DNA from: Protonemura montana
Lineage: Eukaryota; Arthropoda; Insecta; Plecoptera; Nemouridae
Reading direction: 5' to 3'
DNA: 64,000 nucleotides
Assembly: GCA_947568835.1 (NCBI GenBank)
Contig: OX387609.1
Coordinates: 1,616,001-1,680,000, forward strand
In this document: piece after piece, positions 9,501 to 20,771 of the stretch
How positions within the stretch are numbered: the stretch's first letter is position 1
Layout: the number at the start of each line of letters is the position of its first letter
Program-made: the position numbers and the translations under genes
Notes under the pieces: model-generated
The model's input: the letters and a program-made list of their open reading frames with translations, nothing else
Databases searched by the model: none
Told to the model about the DNA's origin: nothing

Positions 9501-11182
9501 TGCCTATAAATTGGTACGTGACAATGCCAGCCTGCGATAGCCGAGCAAGTAGTATTTTGTTACCGATCGATGTCCAATATTAATTGATCAAGTTCGTTTG
9601 ATAGCCAACAGGTTGCGCTAATGATCATTTTTCCATCACTAGTGCTGGTTCGGTGATACTTGGTGCATGTCTAGGGTACGAGTGCGCACATGAAAGTATC
9701 AGCTGGCTTACCACCAGCCGGGCTCCATCGCCTTGATCTGTTAAGTCGGATTTTGGCATTCGGTGGAAATGCATCTTTTTTGGAGTGACAGGGAGCTGGT
9801 GAAGGCAAGGTGCAATCATTGCTTGCACTTGTCTGTCTCTATGCACTCAGTGCGCTGAGTGTACAAAGTGTTTGTTGCACTTCGCATGAATTGATAAAGC
9901 ATTAATGTCCAAGTGCATGCATGCATTATGTGCGAAGTGCATGTGGCATAATGCTTGAGGTAATGCAGATATTAATCTAGTTTTCGATCATTCCGCTGCG
10001 AGCGCTTCACTGACGTCATCGCCGCAGGGAGAAAATCTTGAACGGGAAATTGTTTTCCTTTTTGAAAGCATAACCGCGAAAAGCGTCGCGATGTCGACGA
10101 CTACGCCACCTGGCAGCCAGACTGGAATTGACCGATTATGAAAAATTATTTGCAAAAAAAAAATCTTGGTGTGGAGAATGAATAATGTGATTTTATAAAC
10201 AAAAAATCTTCATTCATCGGGAATCGAACTCGGTACCTTCACCACATGAGACAGATGCACTAACCGCTCGACCACTCGAGCTGCTCTGTAAGGATTCAGT
10301 TTTTTAAGACTAATAAACTGATAAGATGAGACAAATGCGAGAAAAAAATCTGAACAAATCTCGACCACTTCATCGACGATTTTTGATCAGAAAATATTTC
10401 GAAGGCATCAATATATTTCATCTGCTAAAATTTTGCCCATCCTTGTCAATCACAAGAAATAATTTCGAAGTCTTGTTCAGTTTCCTCTTCCTGAATCGTT
10501 CACCATGGATGAACAAACTGTCATTCAACACAACCATGCGTCCAAAACAATGTTTTCGACCCGAACTACCCACGTAGTTTAAATCTTGCCGCCACCGCCA
10601 GCAGCGCTGCACGTCACTGCAGTTCACCACACAGGCCTCGACCGCATGGAGAGAAACACCACCGGGCCTTCATGACATCACATAGGAATATTGGATCGAG
10701 TTGTAGCGCTTCAATTTGATATCAATGTTGCAATCAGCGCTGCCTGTCGGCAGAAACTGGCATTCATTCTGGAGTGCGTCTTAGTATAATGATTTGACAC
10801 CAGAGCGACCTGAGCTAGGCAAAGCCAAAAAGCTGCTCGGTCGGGGATCGAACGCATGCCATCTGTTTGCGAAGCAAGTGCGCTAGCCACGGAGCCACAG
10901 TGCAGATGTAGATTTCAGTGATTATAGAGGCACAGTAACATAAGAAGGCTTATGGAACCGAATTGTTTTCTACTTAGCAGCCATGGCAGATTTGTAATTC
11001 AATTATTACTACATTTAATATATGTCTTAGCAAGATGGTCACTAAACGGATCACAGTTAGTATTTTTTTTAAAACCAAAAATTGCCGCGCTACAAGGATG
11101 CGAACTCGAACCCTGTGCGATTGAAGCAGACGACATTACCGACCGACCACCGAGTATCAACTAGCTAATATAGTTTTCGTTC
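9501..11182 (-). repeat. Macrosatellite unit 1 (1682 bp) with three tRNA-like modules
   Basis: The unit is bounded here by the landmark TGCCTATAAATTGG. It contains T1 (10206-10290), T2 (10831-10907) and T3 (11083-11157), all tRNA-like on the - strand. It also has a near-palindrome at 9844-9861 and TGACGTCAT at about 10011. Two reading frames recur in other units (about 9625-9846 and 10418-10630, - strand) but look incidental. Confidence 0.85.
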
Positions 11183-12871
11183 TGCCTATAAATTGGTACG
11201 TGACAATGCCAGCCTGCGATAGCCGAGCAAGTAGTATTTTGTTACCGATCGATGTCCAATATTAATTGATCAAGTTCGTTTGATAGCCAACAGGTTGCGC
11301 TAACGTTCATTTTTCCAACACTAGTGCTGGTTCGGTGATACTTGGTGCATGTCTAGGGTACGAGTGATCACATGAAAGTATCAGCTGGCTTACCACCAGC
11401 CGGGCTCCATCGCCTTGATCTGTTAAGTCGGATCTTGGCACATGATGGAAATGCATCTTTTTTGGAGTGACTGGGAGCTGGTGAAGGCAAGGTGCAATTA
11501 TTGCTTGCACTTTTCTGTCTTTATGCACTCAGTGCACTGAGTGTACAAAGTGTTCATTGCAGTTGGCATGTATTCCGAAACGCTTTATGTTTAAGTGCAT
11601 GCATGCATTATGTGAGAAGTGCATGTAGCACAATGTATGACATATACTGGATATTAATTAGTTTTCGATTCTCGCGGCATTCCGCCGCGAGCACTGCAGT
11701 GACGTCATCGCCGCAGGGAGCAAATCTTGAACGGGAAATCGTTTTCCTTTTTGAAAGCATAACCGCGAAAAACGTCGTGACGTCGACGACAACGCCACCT
11801 GGAAGCCAGACTAGAACTAAACAATTCTAAAAAAATTTTGCAAAAAAAAAATCTTGGCATGGAGAATGAATAATGTGATTTTATAAACAAAAAATCATCA
11901 CCTGGCGGGACTCGAACTCGGTACCTTCAGCACATGAGGCACAGGCATTAGCCTCTCGACCACTCGAGCTGCTCTGTAAGTACATAGTTTTTTAAGACTA
12001 ATAAACTGGTGAGATGAGACGAAAGCGACAAAGAAAATCTGAACAAATCTTCACCACTTCATCGACGATTTTCGATCAGAAAATATTTCGAAGGCATCAA
12101 TATATTTCATCTGCTAAAATTTTGCCCATCCTTGTCTATCACAAGAAATAATTTCAAAGTCTTGTTCAGTTTCCTCTTCCTGGATCTTTCGCCATGGATG
12201 AACAGACTGTCATTCAACACAACCATGCGTCCAAAACAATGTTTTCGACTCGCACTACCCACGTAGTTTGAATCTTGCCGCCGCCGCCAGCAGCGCTGCA
12301 TGTCACTGCAGTTCACCACACAGGCCTCGACCGCATGGAGAGAAACACCGCCGGGCCTTCATGACATCACATAGGAATATTGGAGCGGGTTGTAGCGCTT
12401 CAATTTGATATCAATGTTGCAATCAGCGCTACCTGTCGGCAGAAACTGGCATTCACCCCAGACAGCATCTTTGTTCAATGATTTGACACCAGAGCGACTT
12501 GAGCTTGGCAAAGCCAAAAAGCTGCGCGGTCGGGGATCGAACGCATGCCATCTGTGTTCGAAGCAAGTGCGCTAGCCACGTAGTCACAGTGCAGATGTTG
12601 ACTTCAGTGATTATAGAGGCACATTAACATAAGAAGGCTTATAAAACCGACTTGTTTTCTACTAAACAGCCATGACAGATTTGTAATTCAATTATTACTA
12701 CATTTAATATATTTCTTAGAAACATGGTCACTAATCGGATCGCAGTCAGTATTTTTTTTTAAACCAAAAAATGTCGCGCTACAAGGATGCGAACTCGAAC
12801 CCTCTACGATTGAAGCAGACGACATTACCGACCGACCACCGAGTAACAACTAGCTATGCAAGGTTTAATTG
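11183..12871 (-). repeat. Macrosatellite unit 2 (1689 bp)
   Basis: This unit is nearly identical to unit 3. T1 is at 11889-11975 with B-box GAGTTCGAGTCCCG and a T6 run after it on the - strand. T2 is at 12521-12595 and T3 at 12772-12846. A perfect 18-bp palindrome CACTCAGTGCACTGAGTG is at 11526-11543, and TGACGTCAT at about 11700. Confidence 0.9.
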
Positions 12872-14557
12872 TGCCTATAAATTGGTACGTGACAATGCCA
12901 GCCTGCGATAGCCGAGCAAGTAGTATCCTGTCACCGATCGATGTCCAATATTAATTGATCAAGTTCGTTTGATAGCCAACAGGTTGCGCTCACGATCATT
13001 TTTCCAACACTAGTGCTGGTTCGGTGATACTTGGTGCATGTCAAGACGAGTAATCACATGAAAGTATCAGCTGGCTTACCACCAGCCGGGCTCCATCGCC
13101 TTGATCTGTTAAGTCGGATCTTGGCACATGATGGAAATGCATCTTTTTTGGAGTGACTGGGAGCTGGTGAAGGCAAGGTGCAATTATTGCTTGCACTTTC
13201 CTGTCTCTATGCACTCAGTGCACTGAGTGTACAAAGTGTTTGTTGCAGTTGGCATGTATTCCGAAAGGATTAATGTGCAAGTGAATGCATGCATTATGTG
13301 AGAAGTGCATGTAGCATAGTGTATGACTTAAACTGGATATTAATTACTTTTCGATTCTCGCGGCATTCCGCCGCGAGCACTGCAGTGGCGTTATCGCCGC
13401 AGGGAGCAAATCTTGAACGGGAAATCGTTTTCCTTTTTGAAAGCATAACCGCGAAAAGCGTCGTGACGTTGACGACAACGCCACCTGGAAGCCAGACTAG
13501 AACTAAACAATTCTAAAAAAATTTTGCAAAAAAAAAATCTTGGCATGGAGAATGAATAATGTGATTTTATAAACAAAAAATCATCACCTGGCGGGACTCG
13601 AACTCGGTACCTTCAGCACATGAGGCACATGCATTAGCCTCTCGACCACTCGAGCTGCTATGTAGGTGCATAGTTTTTTAAGACTAATAAACTGGTGAGA
13701 TGAGACGAAAGCGACAAACAAAATCTAAACAAATCTCGACCATTTCATCGACGATTTTCGATCAGAAAATATTTCGAAGGCATCAATATATTTCATCTGC
13801 TAAAATTTTGCCCATCCTTGTCAATCACAAGAAATAATTTCAAAGTCTTGTTCAGTTTCCTCTTCCTGGATCTTTCGCCATGGATGAACAGACTGTCATT
13901 CAACACAACCATGCGTCCAAAACAATGTTTTCGACTCGCACTACCCACGTAGTTTGAATCTTGCCGCCGCCGCCAGCAGCGCTGCACGTCAATGCAGTTC
14001 ACCACACAGGCCGCGACCGCATGGAGAGAAACACCGCCGGGCCTTCATGACATCACATAGGAATATTGGAGCGGGTTGTAGCGCTTCAATTTGATATCAA
14101 TGTTGCAATCAGCGCTACCTGTCGGCAGAAACTGGCATTCACTCTGGAGTGCGTCTTAGTACAATGATTTGACACCAGAGCGACCTGAGCTAGGCAAAGC
14201 CAAAAAGCTACTCGGTCGGGGATCGAACGCATGCCATCTGTTTGCGAAGCAAGTGCGCTAGCCACGGAGCCACTGTGCAGCTGACGACTGTAGTGATTAT
14301 AGAGGCACATTAACAAAAGAAGGCTTATAAAACCGACTTGTTTTCTATTAAACAGCCATGGCAGATTTGTAATTCAATTATTACTAAATTTAATATATGT
14401 CTTAGAAACATGGTCACTAAACGGATCGTAGTCAGTATTTTTATAAATACCAAAAAATGCCGCGCTACCAGGATGCGAACTCGAACCCTATGCGAATGAA
14501 GCAGACGACATTACCGCCCGTCCACCGAGTATCAACTTCCTACGGTAGGTTTAATTG
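12872..14557 (-). repeat. Macrosatellite unit 3 (1686 bp)
   Basis: The closest relative is unit 2. T1 is at 13575-13665, T2 at 14206-14282 and T3 at 14457-14533. The perfect palindrome is at 13212-13229. The CRE-like site is altered to TGGCGTTAT (about 13386). Confidence 0.9.
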
Positions 14558-16225
14558 TGCCTATAAATTGGTACGTGACAATGCCAGCCTGCGATAGCCG
14601 AGCGAGTAGTATCCTGTCACCGATCGATGTCCAATATTAATTGATCAAGTTCGTTTGATAGCCAACAGGTTGCGCTAATGATCATTTTTCCAACACTAGT
14701 GCTGGTTCGGTGATACTTGGTGCATGTCTAGGGTACGAGTGATCACATGAAAGTATCAGCTGGCTTACCACCAGCCGGGCTCCATCGCCTTGATCTGTTA
14801 AGTCGGATCTTGGCATACGATGGAAATGCATCTTTTTTGGAGTGACTGGAAGCTGGTGAAGGCTAGGTGCAATCATTGCTTGCAAGTGCACTCAGTGTAC
14901 AAAGTGTTCGTTGCAGTTGGCATGCATTCCAAAAGGATTAATGTGCAAGTGAATGCATGCATTATGTGAGAAGTGCATGTAGCATAATGTATGACATAAT
15001 CTGGATAGTAAATTGGTTCTCCATTCTCGCGGCATTCCGCCGCGAGCGTTGTACTGACGTCATCGCCGTAGGGAGAAAATCCCGTACAAAGAATCGTTTT
15101 CCTTTTTGAAAGCATAACCGCGAAAAGCGTCGTGACGTCGACGACAACGCCACCTGGAAGCCAGACTAGAACTAACCGATTCTGAAAATTTTTTTGCAAA
15201 AAAAAAATCTTGGTATGGAGAATGAATAATGTGATTTTATAAACAAAAAATCTTCACCTGGCGGGACTCGAACTCAATACCTTCAGCACATGAGGCAGAT
15301 GCATTACCCGCTCGACCACTCGAGCTGCTCTGAAGGAGAGTGGTTTTTGTAGGTTAATAAACTGTTTTGATGAGAGGAATGCGAGAAAAAATTCTAAAAA
15401 AATCTCGACCACTTCATCGACGATTTTTGATCAGAAAGTATTTCGAGTGCATCAATATATTTCATTTGCTTTAATTTTGCCCATCCTTGTCAATCACAAG
15501 AAATAATTTCGAAGTCTTGTTCAGTTTCCTCTTCCTGAATCTTTCGCCATAGATGAACAAACTGTCATTCAACACAACCATGCGTCCAAAACAATGTTTT
15601 CGACCCGAACTACCCACGTAGTTTGAATCTTGCCGCCGCCGCCAGCAGCGCTGCACGTCACTGCAGTTCACCACACAGGCCTCGACCGCATGGAGAGAAA
15701 CACCGCCGGGCCATCATGACATCACATAGGAAAATAAGATCGGGTTGTAGCGCTTCAATTTGACATCAATGTTGCAATCAGCGCTACCTGTCGGCAGAAA
15801 CTGGCATTCACTCTTGAGTGCGTCTTAGTACAATGATTTGACACCAGAGCGACTTGAGCTTGGCAAAGCCAAAAAGCTGCTCGGTCGGGGATCGAACGCA
15901 TGCCATCTGTTTTCGAAGCAAGTGCGCTAGCCACGGAGCCATAGTGCAGTTAACAACTTCAGTGATTATAGAGGCACATTAACTTAAGAAGGCTTATAAA
16001 ACCGACTTGTTTTCTACTTAGCAGCCATGGCAGATTTGTAATTCAATTATTACTACATTTAATATATGTCTTAGCAACATGGTCACGAAACGGATCGTAG
16101 TCAGTATTTTTTTAAAACCAAAAAAAGCCGCACCACAAGGATGCAAACTCGATCCCTTAACGATTGAAGCAGACGACATTACCGCCCGTCCACCGAGTAA
16201 CAACTAGCTAATATAGTTTTCGTTG
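14558..16225 (-). repeat. Macrosatellite unit 4 (1668 bp)
   Basis: T1 is at 15243-15335, T2 at 15874-15952 and T3 at 16126-16200. The 18-bp palindrome is shortened by a deletion near 14886, which explains the shorter unit. TGACGTCAT is retained at about 15055. Confidence 0.9.
16126..16200 (-). other. tRNA-like module T3
   Basis: On the - strand it begins CTCGGTGGACGGGCGGTAATG, an A-box-like D-arm. The B-box region in other units reads GGTTCGAGTTCGCATCC, followed by a T-run. This copy carries changes in the B-box, so it is degenerate. Confidence 0.45.
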
Positions 16226-16919
16226 TGCCTATAAATTGGTACGTGACAATGCCAGCCTGCGATAGCCGAGCAAGTAGTATCCTGTCACCGATCGATGTCC
16301 AATATTATTTGATCAAGTTCGTTTGATAGCCAACAGGTTGCGCTAACGATCATTTTTCCAACACTAGTGCTGGTTCGGTGATACTTGGTGCATGTCTAGG
16401 GTACGAGTGATCACATGAAAGTATCAGCTGGCTTACCACCAGCCGGGCTCCATCGCCTTGATCTGTTAATTCGGATTTTGGCATTCGATGGAAATGCATC
16501 TTTTTTGGAGTGGTAGGAATCTGGGGAATGTGAAGCAAAGGGGCATGTCTCGTCTCATCTTTTTTTCTCAATGCACTGAGAGTTGAAAGAGTTATTTGCA
16601 CTCGTCATGAACTGCGATAGGATTAGTGAACAATTGCACGCGTAGTATTTGTGTGTGGCATGCGATAATACGCTGTAGGCCATGTAGCTTGCAGACTAGT
16701 TCGCGATCATTCCGCTGTGAGCGCTGCGCTGACGTCATCGCCATAGGGAGAAAATCTAGATTTAAAAATTCTCTTCCTTTTTGTAAGTAGTACCGCGAAA
16801 AGCGTCGTGTCGTCGATGACCGCGCCACATGGTAGCCAGATTGGAACTAACCAATCCTGACATATTATTTTGAAAATATTTCTTGCTGGAGAGAATAAAT
16901 TTTTATAATTTATTAAACA

Positions 16920-17010
16920 AAAAGTCTGCCATGGACGAGTATCGAACTCGGTACCTTCAGCACATGAGGCAGATGCCTTAACCGCTCGACCACTCGAGCT
17001 GCTCTGAAGG
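16920..17010 (-). other. tRNA-like module T1 (Ser/Leu-type, degenerate)
   Basis: This is the representative copy. On the - strand GAGTGGTCGAGCGGTTAAGG is an excellent type-II tRNA A-box/D-arm. The B-box-like CGAGTTCGATACTC follows about 35 nt later, then a T5 run. The anticodon and T stems do not pair cleanly, so I call it tRNA-like rather than a functional tRNA gene. In units 2-4 the B-box is better (GAGTTCGAGTCCCG) and the following T-run is six. Confidence 0.6.
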
Positions 17011-17519
17011 TGAATGGTTTTTGTAGGTTAATAAACTGTTTTGATGAGACGACAGCGACAAAGAAACTGAACAATTCTGGGCCAAATCTGCATCGATGAT
17101 CTTCAATTAAAAATGTTTTAACGAGATCAGCTTTCATCAGCTTCAATATTGCCCGTCGAAGTCTCGACCAGTTACTCAGCCATGATAATTTGGCCATGGA
17201 TGAACTAATTGCCCATGAACACACAGGCGTCCATATTATGTACGGAATTTCCGACGAAATTCAAACTGCTTGCAGTGGTCGACTTATGTCAGTCTAGACC
17301 CGCAATACGCACGTGGTTAGAATATTGCCGCCGCCGCCGCCAGCGCTGCACATCGCTGCACGGGCCTTCACGACATCACATAGGAACATTGGATCGGGTT
17401 CTAGCGCTTCAATTTGACATCAATGTTGCAATCAGCGCCACCTGTCGACAGAATCTGGCATTCATAGCATCTTAGTACAATGATTTGATACCTGAGTGAC
17501 TCGAGTTTGGTGAACCAAA

Positions 17520-17595
17520 AAGCTACCCGGCGCGGATCGAACGCATGCCTCCTATGCACTTAGTAAGCACGCTAACCATTGTACCACAATGCCAC
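17520..17595 (-). other. tRNA-like module T2
   Basis: On the - strand TGGTACAATGGTTAGCGTGC is a good A-box/D-arm and GCGTTCGATCC a good B-box, followed by AGCTTTTTGG with a T5 run. This is the best T2 copy; others read TGGCTCCGTGGCTAGCGCAC. Stems are only partly paired. Confidence 0.55.
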
Positions 17596-17607
17596 GATGT
17601 CCCCCAA

Positions 17608-17670
17608 TAGCTAGGAGACATCGTTATCCCCTAGTGCCGTGGGCACACGGCACTAGGCTATGTGCAAGAT
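17608..17670. other. Strong hairpin at macrosatellite edge
   Basis: CCTAGTGCCGTG (17630-17641) and CACGGCACTAGG (17646-17657) form a perfect 12-bp stem with the 4-nt loop GGCA. Immediately before it GATGTC (about 17596) and GACATC (about 17616) can form a second hairpin. No gene or T-run is attached. Confidence 0.6.
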
Positions 17671-17742
17671 CATCTTGAAAAATACTGGGTGCATGTTGCT
17701 ATATTGGTTTAACATAAAAACGGGTTACTTTTCAAAAAATGG

Positions 17743-18203
17743 TTTATTTTAACAGATAGACTACTATGTCATTTGATTTCATAATAATTATATTACATTT
17801 TTAAGGTAATACGTAAATCAACGTATTTTATCGAATTGTTTCTTAGCACACCGTGAAATAGTTTTCTTCGAGTCTTTCGAATTATGATAAGAACTGCATT
17901 CACAGTCAACCCTACGTAACATCTCTCGTATAACTCTAGTTCGAAGTACCGATATCACGCCGTCATTATGTGGGAGAAAAGGGACCAGAATACCATCGCA
18001 AGAAGTCCGTTTGTCAAGACGTGAATAAAACCGGAAACAATCATCGACCACAAACCACAAAATCTCCAGAGAGTCATCTTGCAAAAAGTCGGCAAACACG
18101 CCAGCACCCCGATCACTCTTAGCCAGTGTCCTCCGCGTCCGCCAAGTTAAGTCACGTGACCTTGCGATCAGACCTCGTCCTCGACGTACACACTGGCCGT
18201 ATA
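17743..18203 (-). other. Putative 3' UTR of neuroligin 2
   Basis: Downstream of the stop codon on the - strand. The first canonical AATAAA is at 17748-17743, giving a 3' UTR of about 0.45 kb. No other feature is seen. Confidence 0.45.
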
Positions 18204-19168
18204 TCAAACACGCATTTCGTCCATCGCCGCAGCGGGCAGCCTGAGCGCCTGCTGGTGCTGCTCAGGAGGACTCTTGGTTCGCGGTGGAGGCGGTGGCCTC
18301 GGCAGCGTCAAATGGAGGCCGACCGAACCGTTCGGCGGCGACATAACGCACTCGCCTTGAGTATGCGTCATGTTATTGATGGTATTATGCATCATAGTGT
18401 TGTCGGCCCTTATGATATGTTGCTGCGGTTGTCCGCCCTGCAGGTTTTGCATCGGGCTTGACGGTGGAGCCTTGCAAAGGGAGTTCATTATGGTTCCAGA
18501 CAAATGTTGCTTTTTCAGTGTGTTCATATGCGTAGGGCTGCCCATGTTGTGGCTAAGCCCAGGTCCAGTGCTATTCATACAGATGCCATCGTCGACATCT
18601 ACTATAACGCTAGCGGAACCTTGATGAAATCTATGTTTTAAACCGTCAAAGTTTCTATTTTGTTGCTGCTGAAGATTCTTAACCTCAAGACGCGTTTTAT
18701 CGCGTTGGTAGTAGACACCGGCGAAGATCAAGACGTTGAGGATCAACAGCGAGCAGCCGATCGCGATCGTCACGCTCAACGCCGTCGAGTACGCGGCATA
18801 ACCGGCCGCCTCAAGACTTGCCAAAGTGTCGGACGTGTGGTTCTGAGCGTTGGGTTGAAAGTTGTGCACCGAGTTCATGACTGTGATGCATGTTGTGGCG
18901 AGGGTGTCGACTGTGGTGACTTCTAGCGTCGTGTTACGAGGGTGGGGCGTTACGACAGGCTCGACTGCCTCGTAGAATGGCGATGGCAGGCGGGAGAGTG
19001 GATCGGCACGGACGACGCCGTCGTAGAGGTCGGCCTCGTTGTGGTTCTTGAAGAGGTTGTGACGGGCGACGACGTCTTCCATTCCGGCGCGGTGGAGTTC
19101 GGGGATGAGACGCAGCCAGACGGAGAGTTGGTGGGCTCGGAAGTGGTTCTTCATTCGTGGTTTCATGC
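18204..19168 (-). CDS. Neuroligin (gene 2), terminal exon: stalk, transmembrane span, tail
   Basis: This exon encodes the last 320 residues. It begins MKPRMKNHFRAHQLSVWLRL and IPELH, the conserved segment after the neuroligin esterase domain, then a stalk with several N-x-S/T sites (NTT, NHT). One membrane span (TALSVTIAIGCSLLILNVLI, about residues 588-614 of the part visible here) is followed by YYQRDK, the conserved inner border. The tail is about 170 residues with Gln-rich stretches and LPRPPPPPRTKSPP, a likely SH3/WW/EVH1 site. It ends DEMRV. MRV fits a class II PDZ ligand (hydrophobic-x-hydrophobic) and echoes the vertebrate neuroligin C-terminus. The acceptor is TTTTGCCAACAG. It is convergent with neuroligin 1. 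Confidence 0.9.
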
Positions 19169-19674
19169 CTGTTGGCAAAACGATCGGTGTTAATTACAAT
19201 ATATAATTAGCAGAATAGCAGACTATCAGGGGGAAGCCCTAGGAATAGAATGGTTTGAGATTTTAAGCTTGCCTGAATCTCTAAAAGGTCGTTAAGCTGT
19301 CAAAAAAGCAGTTTCTGTCCGGTCGTTTGACGAACTCTACTGACCTCTTTAAGCGGACATTTTGATCATAAATATAAAAATTATATATTTTTTTTACTTT
19401 TCTTATGTATGGCTAAGCACCCAGTATGTACTTTTTCTGTCTTATTTCATAGCACAAGAATAATTCAGCTTTCAAGGGCGATAGAAGAATTCAAAGACCA
19501 AACTTAATATGTTTTAGAAATATTGCAAAGCTATTCTGCTTTCCCTCCAGACACAAAACCAACACGTCCGAGACAAACGAAATTGCTTTGTAATTCTGCA
19601 TCAACCCCTACTTTTATTTGTACCTACTGATGCACTCACTTATTTCACAAATTATTAATAAGTAAGTTACTCAC

Positions 19675-19793
19675 TTATTTCCAAGTACTTCTGGTGAACG
19701 CTGTCGTACTCGTCCCAAACAATGCTTCGAAATCGGTTCTTCTCCTTGGACCCCTGCAGGACCTGCTCTTGCTTCTGATGCTCGTTCGGGTTC
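19675..19793 (-). CDS. Neuroligin (gene 2), penultimate exon
   Basis: The exon encodes NPNEHQKQEQVLQGSKEKNR, then FRSIVWDEYDSVHQKYLEI, the last part of the esterase-like domain. The acceptor is TTGTGTCTTCCAG and the donor GTGAGT begins at 19674. It is 119 nt, with the same entry and exit phases as the equivalent exon of gene 1 (1712-1827). A Lys/Gln-rich insertion replaces the shorter linker of gene 1. Confidence 0.85.
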
Positions 19794-20616
19794 CTGGAAG
19801 ACACAAGTCAATGAGCCTCGGACTTGGACTTGGACTTGGACTTGTGGCAACAAATAGGCTGTTCACTTTATTAAAGATGCACAAAAGTGCGGTTAAAGTT
19901 GCTTAAATCGAGGTCAATTTTACAGCCCGACGACTTTTGATTCTGCTTAGAAAGATTATTTGTCTCTTTCTGTTTGTTAAAGAGTAACAGTTGTTTGGCC
20001 GGACATAACCAAGTTGTTGGTGAAAGTGATTCATTCAGCAGATGTCACTCACTTAATGCCGGCTGTTAACTGGCACGTTAAGTCAGCCGTTAAGTGACCG
20101 TTAACCAACAAAAAACAGCTTCTTAATGGCTGTTGCTAGGCAAATAAATGAATTAACAAACTGTTATGTTCTTAAAAGACCACTGAAAAACTGCACTATA
20201 GCATTATTTAATGAGGGAAGTGCTTTATGAGGGTAAACGATTGTTTAGCGTTAGTACAACATTAGTATTTGGTATTGATAGGGTGTTGAACATTTTTGTG
20301 ATTTCTTAGCTTAAATTTTTACTTATACACTAACATGGCGTTATAATTTTCTTATAAAATTAACAAAGTCTTCCTCCCCTTTAATAATTTTGCAGAAAGT
20401 GCATAACATTTTCTTACTTCTCTATAAAACATACTATTATTAGCCTTGCTAATAATTTATTTCTGATCTTGTTTTATGTTCATGATATTTAAAATTAAGT
20501 CTATTTTCCAAGTACTTTGGCATCTTGCCATGTAGGATTGAGAGTGCCCTGAAGTCGCAAACTTTAATTAAAAAGCAGCAAACAAAAGCTACCAATTCAT
20601 CTCCACTAACGCTTAC
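19794..20616 (-). other. Neuroligin 2 intron with MITE-like element
   Basis: This is an AT-rich intron. At about 20067-20190 a copy of the short inverted-repeat element lies between ACTGGCACGTTAAG and TTCTTAAAAGACCACTG. A short CTTGGA iteration is at 19818-19844, near the 3' splice site. Nothing else is seen. Confidence 0.5.
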
Positions 20617-20771
20617 CCTGTGCGTATGAAGTTACTGAAGTAGACGATGACAGCCTCCGACAAGCCCACCTCTGACTTCGTGTAGTTACGCGGGAAGTGG
20701 GTGAACATCGTCTCCGCCAGGGGCGCCCCGAACACGTACGGCAGCTCTTCGCCATGGACGGTACCCATTCG
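20617..20771 (-). CDS. Neuroligin (gene 2), exon with GEELPYVFG motif
   Basis: The exon encodes RMGTVHGEELPYVFGAPLAE, then the segment ending LSEAVIVYFSNFIRTG. VHGEELPYVFG is the classic neuroligin signature; the His corresponds to the catalytic His of acetylcholinesterase and is retained. NYT is a potential N-glycosylation site. The acceptor is ACCTCCTCAG and the donor GTAAGC begins at 20616. It is 155 nt: phase 0 in, phase 2 out, the same as gene 1. Confidence 0.9.

Larger units (their letters stand above)
16226..17600 (-). repeat. Macrosatellite unit 5 (truncated, diverged)
   Basis: This unit matches the others well to about 16510, then increasingly poorly. It keeps T1 (16920-17010) and T2 (17520-17595) but lacks T3. 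It abuts the 3' flank of the second neuroligin. Confidence 0.8.

Noticed and set aside
10418-15674. A conserved frame of about 70 codons in four macrosatellite units as a gene family
   Set aside because: Units are nearly identical throughout, so an open frame is expected to be shared. It has no good start context or splice support and breaks in unit 5.
9625-16601. A second recurring frame (starting near HQLPVTPKK) in macrosatellite units
   Set aside because: Same argument as above; its start differs between units and unit 3 breaks it.
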